A stretch of DNA of 5,051 nt from Phycisphaerae bacterium (GTDB lineage: Bacteria; Planctomycetota; Phycisphaerae; UBA1845; UTPLA1): the NCBI GenBank assembly GCA_029259995.1, contig JAJDEC010000596.1, forward strand, positions 1 to 5,051. The letters run 5' to 3'. Shown piece after piece: positions 1 through 5,051 of the stretch (the stretch's first letter is position 1; the number at the start of each line of letters is the position of its first letter). The position numbers were made by a program, and so were the translations under genes. The notes below the pieces were generated by a model. It saw only the letters and a program-made list of their open reading frames with translations. It was not told the DNA's origin and made no database searches.

Positions 1-1353
1 GATCAATCCCACGAGCGCCACGAGCACGATGGGTATCCAGAAGAAATACGTTGGATAGTATCGAAGTTTCTTAAGGGCGAGCGCAGAGAGGCCAATATCG
101 TGCATCGGATGGTAGACGCGATCGTTAAATGCCCGCAACGCGAGAAACAGCGCCAGCGGAACGACGACGGCAAGAAGGCACTGCAGCTTCCAGCGCGGCC
201 TGGGCAACGCCATGAGGGCACAAAAACCGGCGAATCCCAGGACGATTGCCGTCGGATCGGCATAGCGACCGATGACGAAGTTGGCTTTCTCAGGATTCAT
301 GTGGGCGCGCGAGGAGATGTGCGCTTCGGTAAACACGAGAAGCACGGATCCCATGACGATGGCATAGGCCAGCAGATTCCGCCACGCAGTTCGCGTTTTC
401 CCGTTCGGCAATCGGCGCCAAATGGCCGTCACGGCGAGTAACGCCGGGACCATCCATACGCCGGTCGATACGAGGGCGTATCCGATCTGGGATGACACGG
501 AGAGGACGAGAAACTTGAACGGACGCAGGATCGACTCACTGGACGATTTATCAAAGTGTTTTGTCAGGCCCTGCGCGTACCCGGCGATTCGATTGGCGCC
601 GTAGAGCTGATGATAGAAGAACTGTTCGGGCAGGATTGTGAACAGCATGACGACGAACGCCAACACGCCAACGCGTTTCCAACCCAGTGTCGAGCGATTC
701 AGAAAGAGCAGTATCCAGATGACGGGAAGGACGGCGAAGCCTGGGGTTCGCAGCATCGGGAAAATGGCGCAGATACCGACGAGGCAGATTATCCGCCACG
801 TTTTCGTGCACGTGGCGTGGAAGTCGACGGACAGCCACATCGTCAATATCAACAGGAAGAAAAAGACGTTTTCCGTCATCGCGTAATAGTTGAAGAGAAA
901 CGTCGGCGCATAAGTCGCGAGCACGATCGGCGCCAGCAGGGATCGCCGGCCGGAGAACCTGGACACGAGTGAGGCGCCGATTGCGACAACGCCCGCCGAG
1001 AGGAGAAAGTGAATCGTGTAGATGCAGAGCATCTTGTGGCGAGGATTCGAAAACAACGTCCACGGAGAAATGATGAGGGGATAGGCCGGGCCAGTGTAGA
1101 TTTTCTTGAAAGAGTATCCCGTCAGCCTCCAGTCGCCCTGAAGGAAACAGAGCGATTTGTACATGTAGTCATAGTCGTCGGTCAGTGCCTGGGAATATGG
1201 AATCTGTGAGGCGAGCGAGAATTTCACGGCCAGCGTCCCGAGGATGATCAACGCGACGTACATCCCGTACGAGCGGCCCATGCTTCGCTGGTCGAGTTCG
1301 GGAAGGACCTGAGTGTCTGACGGGTGCGTCAATGACGCGACTTCGTTTGCCAT
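1..1353 (-). CDS. Polytopic membrane protein, probable GT-C-type glycosyltransferase (3' end outside window)
   Basis: From the ATG at 1353 the frame stays open for 451 codons to the window edge, so the C-terminus is missing. The translation is strongly hydrophobic, with about ten likely membrane segments, roughly residues 29-48, 108-130, 138-158, 161-176, 186-217 (perhaps two), 227-241, 290-311, 326-343, 366-383, 390-405 and 432-451. After the first segment comes an acidic loop motif, TDDYDYM (58-64), then GPAYPLIISP (88-97). This is the arrangement of GT-C enzymes (GT39/ArnT/PMT-like), where an Asp in the first extracytoplasmic loop is catalytic. MTENVFFFLL (159-168), LRTPGFAVLP (201-210) and GRYADPT (362-368) also resemble conserved GT-C segments. 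Such enzymes transfer sugars from polyprenyl-phosphate donors on the outer face of the inner membrane. The donor and acceptor cannot be told. The start has only a weak Shine-Dalgarno signal; an in-frame TTG at 1404 is a poorer alternative. It lies 96 bases downstream of the methyltransferase and is probably co-transcribed. A polymerase or other polytopic polysaccharide protein remains possible. Confidence 0.8.
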   Translation of the reverse strand, partial: MANEVASLTHPSDTQVLPELDQRSMGRSYGMYVALIILGTLAVKFSLASQIPYSQALTDDYDYMYKSLCFLQGDWRLTGYSFKKIYTGPAYPLIISPWTLFSNPRHKMLCIYTIHFLLSAGVVAIGASLVSRFSGRRSLLAPIVLATYAPTFLFNYYAMTENVFFFLLILTMWLSVDFHATCTKTWRIICLVGICAIFPMLRTPGFAVLPVIWILLFLNRSTLGWKRVGVLAFVVMLFTILPEQFFYHQLYGANRIAGYAQGLTKHFDKSSSESILRPFKFLVLSVSSQIGYALVSTGVWMVPALLAVTAIWRRLPNGKTRTAWRNLLAYAIVMGSVLLVFTEAHISSRAHMNPEKANFVIGRYADPTAIVLGFAGFCALMALPRPRWKLQCLLAVVVPLALFLALRAFNDRVYHPMHDIGLSALALKKLRYYPTYFFWIPIVLVALVGLI

Positions 1354-1449
1354 CCGTGTTACCGATTTCGATGCTGGTGCGGGGCGACTGTCCGTATTCC
1401 GCAAGACGCACGGGATTGACTGACGTATGTTTGAATTCGCGGGCGCCGA

Positions 1450-2157
1450 TTAGTCGAAGGGAAGGATAATCCGCGACCAGTCCTCTTGTCGAATTGGGCG
1501 GACACATGCGAAAATGTCGATCTGTCCGTAGACGGGTCTCGGAAACCTGACAAGGGGTTTGGGGCCGTGCGCCGCCTTATTGTAATGATGCTGATTGGGC
1601 GGCGCATCGATCGGAAGAATGACGGAATCCGAAGCATCCAGCGCGGGGCATCGATAGGTGATGGCGTATTGGTTGATTCCGAGTTTCTTGAACAGCGTTG
1701 TGAAATCCGCGACGGTCATCTTGGCCGTGTGCCCCCCGGGGCCGGGCCAATCCGTCCAGTATTGTTTGAGGCCGACGGCGTTCAGATAATGTTCGTCTTC
1801 GAACGACGGATGTCGGATGAACAGAAAATCACGAGCAATTCGCTTGGCACTCCCGAGGATTCGCTCGACAACGTCAAAGTCGGGAAGGTGCTCAAGAAAG
1901 TCCATCATGCTGACGAATCGAAAGCTGGCGGCCGGGCAGTCGAACGTCGTGATGTCGGCGCACAAGGCGTCAAAGCCGCTCGCACGCATCTTGTCCACTT
2001 CGTGCTGCAGGATATCGATGCCGAGCCCGCGCGGTGCGTCGAACCGACGTGAGCAATAGTCAATGGAACCTCCTTCGCAACTTCCGAAGTCGGCGAAGTC
2101 GAACCGGCCAGTCCGAATGTCCTGAAAGATCATCTGATCGTCAAATATTGCGGGCAT
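1450..2157 (-). CDS. Class I SAM-dependent methyltransferase
   Basis: This 235-residue protein has a Rossmann-type methyltransferase core. Residues are numbered from the ATG at 2157. SAM-binding motif I is FADFGSCEGGS (21-31), the acidic residue ending strand 2 is in GLGIDI (D48), a probable adenine-contacting Asp is in ADIT (D68), and the post-II motif is MMDFLEHLPD (84-93). A later WPGPGGHTAKMT segment (137-148), followed by a helix like those before strand 6, resembles the Methyltransf_11/23 type often found in polysaccharide loci. It probably methylates a sugar, a lipid-linked intermediate or another small molecule, but the substrate is unknown. The frame continues upstream to a TTG at 2217 (20 more residues). 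I prefer the ATG at 2157 because GGGAG lies 12 bases before it, the TTG has no ribosome-binding site, and the extra residues contain no domain element. It sits between the anchored CBM-like protein and the GT-C-like protein, all on one strand. No frameshift or missing core motif was seen. Confidence 0.88.
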   Translation of the reverse strand: MPAIFDDQMIFQDIRTGRFDFADFGSCEGGSIDYCSRRFDAPRGLGIDILQHEVDKMRASGFDALCADITTFDCPAASFRFVSMMDFLEHLPDFDVVERILGSAKRIARDFLFIRHPSFEDEHYLNAVGLKQYWTDWPGPGGHTAKMTVADFTTLFKKLGINQYAITYRCPALDASDSVILPIDAPPNQHHYNKAAHGPKPLVRFPRPVYGQIDIFACVRPIRQEDWSRIILPFD

Positions 2158-2379
2158 GGTTCGAATGTGCTCCCGTGGGTTCGGGCATAGCGTTACCGCT
2201 CGATCTGCGATCGTCAACGGGTAACTTGCGGTTTTCGTTGTGCCGTGTTCGGGGATGCAGGCGTCGAAAGCGAGATCGGATCAACTCGGAGTGAATTCGG
2301 CGCGAACCGCAGGGGGCGATTTGCAATCGACCGAATCTCGAACGCCGACGGATGCGACATACGGACGCGCCATCAAGGA
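2158..2379. other. Intergenic gap with no recognisable gene; weak promoter-like hexamer
   Basis: This 222-base stretch separates the stop of the anchored protein from the preferred methyltransferase start. Short frames through it have no domain or membrane features and look like chance. On the minus strand TTGACG (2217-2212) matches five of six bases of a sigma-70 -35 box and lies about 60 bases before the ATG. No good -10 box follows at 16-18 bases, so a promoter is only a possibility. A small AT-rich inverted repeat, CGATT..AATCG (2317-2329), is too weak to call a terminator. Confidence 0.3.
2170..2174 (-). promoter_or_regulatory. Candidate ribosome-binding site (GGGAG) for the methyltransferase
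   Basis: Read on the minus strand, GGGAG is followed by 12 bases and then the ATG at 2157. The spacing is longer than ideal, but this is the only purine-rich Shine-Dalgarno-like stretch near either candidate start, and it is the main reason for choosing the ATG over the TTG at 2217. Confidence 0.35.
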
Positions 2380-4320
2380 TCAGTCGGCTCGGCGAACATC
2401 GATCCGGTGAATGAATATGTTCTTATCGATTTCCCGAGATTCGTGACTGCAAATACCGTCATTCGCGAATTTCAATCTGAGTTGCATGGGTGCGTTTCCG
2501 TCCGAGACGAATTGCCATTCAACGGTCGTCCGGCCGGCAACTTTGATCGGATGCGCTGCCGTGACATCTCCCGTTGACGCCTCCAGGACTGGGAGATCGT
2601 CTTCACAGCCATCGCCGGAAACGTCCAGCCGAATCAGGAATTCGCCTTCGGGGAGTCGAAGACGTGGGCCGGCGGCGCTGCAATCTTTCCAGGCCATGAC
2701 GATTCGTTCCGGATCGTTGCGCATCTGCGGACGACTGCACTTGAAGGCACGGCGCGGCAGTTCCTGAGGTTGCGACCAATCGCGATCGCGCCAGTCGACG
2801 ACATCGTCGTGCCAGCCGGCCCCGTCGGCCGACGGATCCCGCTTGAGTTCGACGTTGTCGAACCATGATTGGCCGCCGCCGCTGTGTTCGAGAACGATCT
2901 TGAATCGCTTGAAGCCCGATGCGTCGAATTTGACGGTTCGCAATTGCCAGTCGCTGGTTCCTGTGACTGGCTCGGACCATATGGTAACGGGCTCATTCTC
3001 TTCGTAGAGCCAGGATTCCGGTCCGTTGTAGCATAGGACGCCCAGTCGCGCGCCTTCGCGTGTGCCCTCTGTGCGAATCATCGTCGTGACGGATTGGCCG
3101 TCCTGCAATCGAGCGTGATCGAAATAGTCGTATCCGATGGTTCGTGCGTACCACGCCGACGTCTGTTTGTCCTTGCCGTGAATCGTTACGCTGACATTGT
3201 CATCGAATCCGATCCGGCGATCGATTTCACACGCCGTGGAATACTGCTCCCAGCTCCATTCGTCGGGTTTATCGAGCATGTCATCGAATCGATTGACGCT
3301 GTCGCGGACGAATGTCGGCACCTGGTGTTCCGGATCGGTTTCGAACGGAATGGGCACTGCGTCGGCGATCATTCGGGCGCCGGACTTGACCGATATTTCT
3401 TCGATGCGCATTGCAAACCTGAGCGAGTCGCCGATTGCGCCGTCGAGATCCAGATAGAAATGCGGATCCCACGTCCACCAGCAGATGCCGAGTGTGCCGG
3501 GGCCGGTCAGATCGGCGACGAGGAATCGGAGCCCCGGCTCGATGTCGTCGACGAGGGCGAACGCACCGCTGGTCATGGGCGTAACGAGCGTTTCGTAGGT
3601 GCCGTCGCGCAGGCAGGGGAACAGGTGCAGCTTGGGGGTTCGCGTCAACGTCTGGGCTTCCGCGTCAAAAAAGACGAACGAGTGGTAGAGTTCACGATCG
3701 TGATTGTCGCGCTCGTGCCAGAAGACGCCTTCGATCCACGGATCGAGGTACTCAATGCGGCTCGCGTCCAGGTGTTTCTTGACGTCGACGGGGCGGGCGT
3801 GGAGCTCGGAGACGAGACCGTAGGTGATTCGGCCGCTTTCGAGATCGCGATCACCAATCAGGGTTGTCGTGAATTTCGTGTTGTCGAGTTGCGGCTTGGT
3901 GGCCGTGATACGCAGCTCGAAGTGATCGGCTGTGACGACGCGATGGACGCTGACGTCCGCGACATCGGCGGCATCCCACGGGGACCAGCCGAGATGCACA
4001 GGCGTGCGACGCGTTCCGATCCAATGATCGTTGGTCGGGTTGCAGCGGAATCGGGCGCGATAGCCATCTGTCATGATCAGGATGGGCTCGCCGTCGCGAA
4101 GGACTCGGAAGTTGAGATCATCGTCGGCCGAGATGGAGAAGCCGGAGATCTCGTTCGCTGTCGTTGACGCGGCTTGCCGTGAAGCGTCGGGGTCAGTTCC
4201 CGGACGATCTCGCGTCAGGATGGCCGCCGAGACGATCGTCAACGCAGTCCCGCAGCTGAGCAGTACCACGGCGCGTGCTTTCGTCATTCCACGTTGTGTT
4301 TCGCGGCGTCGCAAGTTCAT
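2380..4320 (-). CDS. Membrane-anchored beta-rich protein with carbohydrate-binding-like modules, family unrecognised
   Basis: This is a 646-residue protein ending in TGA. A basic N-terminus (RRRETQR, 4-10) precedes one hydrophobic segment at about 17-35, then a low-complexity Ser/Thr/Ala/Asp linker (36-57). This is the pattern of a signal anchor or uncleaved signal peptide, placing the rest outside the inner membrane. LLSC (20-23) resembles a lipobox but lies too early in the hydrophobic segment to be convincing. Residues 58-330 are rich in beta strands and aromatic residues (HLGWSPWD 109-116, ICWWTWD 279-285); I cannot name their family, though a super-sandwich (mutarotase-like) fold is conceivable. 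Residues about 345-495 read like a CBM4/9- or CBM16-type jelly roll, with AWYAR (389-393), VTGTSDWQLR (452-461) and the hallmark SWFDNVELKR (485-494). Residues 525-646 look like a second jelly roll, with GEFLIRLDVSG (559-569) and the closing IFIHRIDV (635-642). No catalytic motif is evident. It lies between the ABC exporter ATPase and the methyltransferase, suggesting glycan binding or processing, which is inference. Ten cysteines could allow disulfides. The first ATG is chosen, with AGGG four bases upstream; an ATG at codon 12 would also keep the anchor. Confidence 0.85.
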   Translation of the reverse strand: MNLRRRETQRGMTKARAVVLLSCGTALTIVSAAILTRDRPGTDPDASRQAASTTANEISGFSISADDDLNFRVLRDGEPILIMTDGYRARFRCNPTNDHWIGTRRTPVHLGWSPWDAADVADVSVHRVVTADHFELRITATKPQLDNTKFTTTLIGDRDLESGRITYGLVSELHARPVDVKKHLDASRIEYLDPWIEGVFWHERDNHDRELYHSFVFFDAEAQTLTRTPKLHLFPCLRDGTYETLVTPMTSGAFALVDDIEPGLRFLVADLTGPGTLGICWWTWDPHFYLDLDGAIGDSLRFAMRIEEISVKSGARMIADAVPIPFETDPEHQVPTFVRDSVNRFDDMLDKPDEWSWEQYSTACEIDRRIGFDDNVSVTIHGKDKQTSAWYARTIGYDYFDHARLQDGQSVTTMIRTEGTREGARLGVLCYNGPESWLYEENEPVTIWSEPVTGTSDWQLRTVKFDASGFKRFKIVLEHSGGGQSWFDNVELKRDPSADGAGWHDDVVDWRDRDWSQPQELPRRAFKCSRPQMRNDPERIVMAWKDCSAAGPRLRLPEGEFLIRLDVSGDGCEDDLPVLEASTGDVTAAHPIKVAGRTTVEWQFVSDGNAPMQLRLKFANDGICSHESREIDKNIFIHRIDVRRAD

Positions 4321-4323
4321 GAT

Positions 4324-4328
4324 TCCCT
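4324..4328 (-). promoter_or_regulatory. Weak Shine-Dalgarno (AGGGA) for the anchored CBM-like protein
   Basis: On the minus strand GTAGGGAATC immediately precedes the ATG at 4320. The AGGGA core is three to four bases from the start codon, closer than optimal. The in-frame ATG at codon 12 has only GTGGA directly abutting it, so the upstream ATG is preferred. Confidence 0.35.
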
Positions 4329-4393
4329 ACATTGGATGGAGCACAGCCTACGTGGCGACGGTTTATCCAGAGCGTATCGGTTCGACCAGGTGC

Positions 4394-4410
4394 GGTGGGC
4401 ACGGCCCACC
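4394..4410. repeat. REP-like intergenic palindrome
   Basis: GGTGGGC (4394-4400) and GCCCACC (4404-4410) form a perfect 7-bp inverted repeat around the 3-base loop ACG. Flanking GTG and TAC can add G-C, U-A and G-U pairs outside a C-C mismatch in a plus-strand transcript. On the minus strand it reads GTAGGGTGGGC..GCCCACCGCACC. It lies in the 133-base gap between the ABC ATPase and the anchored protein. No T-run follows on either strand, so it is not a classic intrinsic terminator. From memory, closely similar GTAGGGTGGGC palindromes recur as dispersed intergenic elements in several bacterial phyla. Only one copy is in this window, so repetition is not shown here. Confidence 0.5.
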
Positions 4411-4428
4411 CTACGATAAATGCGGACC

Positions 4429-4449
4429 ACGCCGCCCACGCGACGGCGT
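4429..4449 (-). terminator. Possible hairpin just after the ABC ATPase stop codon
   Basis: ACGCCG (4429-4434) and CGGCGT (4444-4449) form a 6-bp GC-rich stem with a 9-base loop, starting four bases after the TAA of the ABC gene. On the minus strand the following bases (GGTCCGCATTTATC) contain only a short T-run about nine bases after the stem, so intrinsic termination would be weak. It may be 3'-end stabilising structure or chance in GC-rich DNA. Confidence 0.2.
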
Positions 4450-4453
4450 CGTG

Positions 4454-5051
4454 TTATTGAGACGCGGCGGCGTTCGACTCGGCGTTGGTCGATTCCGTTG
4501 CGGCCGTGTTTCGATATGCCGCGACGAGATCCGCGGGTTTACCGTCCATCGCGATTTCTCCCTTGCGCATCCAGATCGCCCGATCGCAATAGCGTTCGAT
4601 CAATTCCATCTGGTGCGACACGAGCACGAGAATTCGCGTGCGATCGATCAGGGCCTGCATTCGCTTCTGGGCGCGATCCATCCAGTGGATATCGCCGGCA
4701 CTGAATATTTCATCAAGCAGCAGAATCTCCGGATCAACTTCCGTCGCGACGCTGAAGGCCAGCCGCTGGGCCATGCCGGAGCTGTAATACTTCAGCGGTG
4801 TGTCGGCGAAGTCGCGGAGTTCGCAGAAGTCGAAGATCGCGTCGACCTTTTTCTCCATCGCGCGGCGATTGATCCCCATGATGGCGCCCGTCAGGAAGAT
4901 GTTCTCCAGCCCGCTCAATTCGGGGTTGAAGCCAATGCCGACTTCCAGCAACGGTACGAGAAAACCGTGTACGCTGACGCGGCCTGATGTCGGCGGATAG
5001 ATGCGTGACATCACTTTGAGCATCGACGATTTGCCGCTGCCGTTGTCACCG
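4454..5051 (-). CDS. Polysaccharide-export ABC transporter ATP-binding protein, Wzt/KpsT/TagH type (5' end outside window)
   Basis: 198 residues plus a TAA stop are visible; the N-terminus, probably 45-60 residues, lies beyond the right edge. Numbering from the first complete codon (5050), the fragment begins in the Walker A motif, GDNGSGKSS (1-9). The signature loop is YSSGM (89-93), Walker B is ILLLDE (109-114, catalytic E114), the D-loop is SAGD (117-120) and the switch His is H146 (VSH 144-146). LLEVGIGFNPELSGLENIF (34-52), with no Gln in the Q-loop region, and the YSSGMAQRLAFSVA segment are diagnostic of the ATPases that drive export of O-antigen, capsule or teichoic acid. The enzyme hydrolyses ATP on the cytoplasmic face with a Wzm/KpsM-type permease, which is not in the window and may lie upstream. 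After the ATPase domain there is only a short Ala/Ser/Asn-rich tail (about 182-198), so it lacks the C-terminal carbohydrate-binding domain of Wzt from E. coli O9a and resembles KpsT in length. The function is secure; the exported polymer is unknown. Confidence 0.95.
   Translation of the reverse strand, partial: GDNGSGKSSMLKVMSRIYPPTSGRVSVHGFLVPLLEVGIGFNPELSGLENIFLTGAIMGINRRAMEKKVDAIFDFCELRDFADTPLKYYSSGMAQRLAFSVATEVDPEILLLDEIFSAGDIHWMDRAQKRMQALIDRTRILVLVSHQMELIERYCDRAIWMRKGEIAMDGKPADLVAAYRNTAATESTNAESNAAASQ

Noticed and set aside
551..1063. A 170-codon minus-strand frame inside the GT-C-like gene
   Set aside because: It is an out-of-frame Arg- and Leu-rich translation within an uninterrupted membrane-protein frame on the same strand.
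1486..2052. A 188-codon plus-strand open frame opposite the methyltransferase
   Set aside because: The minus strand here carries complete SAM-binding motifs, while the plus-strand product has no recognisable features.
2129..2140. Inverted repeat GATCA..TGATC
   Set aside because: It is short and lies within the methyltransferase coding sequence (Asp-Asp-Gln-Met-Ile codons), so chance is sufficient.
2141..2326. A 61-codon minus-strand frame spanning the gap before the methyltransferase
   Set aside because: It overlaps the methyltransferase start out of frame, has no supported ribosome-binding site, and is Arg/His/Pro-rich without domain features.
2781..2790. Palindrome CGCGATCGCG, containing the HIP1-type octamer GCGATCGC
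   Set aside because: It is a single occurrence inside coding sequence, explained by Arg-Asp-Arg codons, and not evidence of a cyanobacterial HIP1 system.
3094..4167. A 357-codon plus-strand open frame opposite the anchored protein
   Set aside because: It runs antisense to a gene with a membrane anchor and recognisable jelly-roll motifs. Its translation has no domain, and the acidic, repetitive Val/Glu/Asp/Arg composition is typical of the antisense of GC-biased codons.
4252..4260. LLSC motif near the N-terminus of the anchored protein as a lipoprotein signal
   Set aside because: Only about five hydrophobic residues precede the Cys and the hydrophobic stretch continues well past it, which fits a membrane anchor better than a lipobox.
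4073..4987. A 304-codon plus-strand open frame opposite the ABC ATPase
   Set aside because: It is antisense to an unmistakable ABC ATPase and crosses the intergenic palindrome and the start of the next gene. Its translation is the usual antisense artefact of ABC genes.

Overview
All four supported genes lie on the minus strand, so the locus is read from right (5051) to left (1). In that order they are: the ATPase of a polysaccharide-export ABC transporter (5' end outside the window), a 646-residue membrane-anchored beta-rich protein with carbohydrate-binding-like modules, a class I SAM-dependent methyltransferase, and a large polytopic membrane protein that looks like a GT-C-type glycosyltransferase (3' end outside the window). 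Together they suggest part of a locus that builds, modifies and exports a surface polysaccharide (O-antigen, capsule or similar). The export permease and other glycosyltransferases would be expected outside the window.

The DNA is moderately GC-rich by eye. Genes are loosely packed (gaps of about 96, 222 and 133 bases), Shine-Dalgarno signals are weak, and an intergenic GTGGGC..GCCCAC palindrome is present. This style, with a large secreted protein of unknown family beside polysaccharide genes, would fit Planctomycetota or another environmental Gram-negative lineage. That assignment is an inference; no marker gene fixes the taxonomy.

Layout: 1-1353 is a continuous 451-codon membrane-protein frame, open at the window edge. 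1354-1449 is a short gap. 1450-2157 is the methyltransferase; a TTG at 2217 is an alternative start. 2158-2379 is a gap with no recognisable gene. 2380-4320 is the anchored CBM-like protein. 4321-4453 is a gap with a perfect 7-bp-stem palindrome and a second hairpin just after the ABC stop codon. 4454-5051 is the ABC ATPase from its Walker A motif to its C-terminus.

A plausible joint role is that the GT-C protein and the methyltransferase act on the glycan or its lipid-linked precursor, the ABC ATPase powers export, and the anchored protein handles or binds glycan on the outer face of the inner membrane. The least explained element is the 646-residue protein, whose N-terminal 300 residues match no family I can name. 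I found no CRISPR array, tRNA, rRNA, transposase or phage gene.
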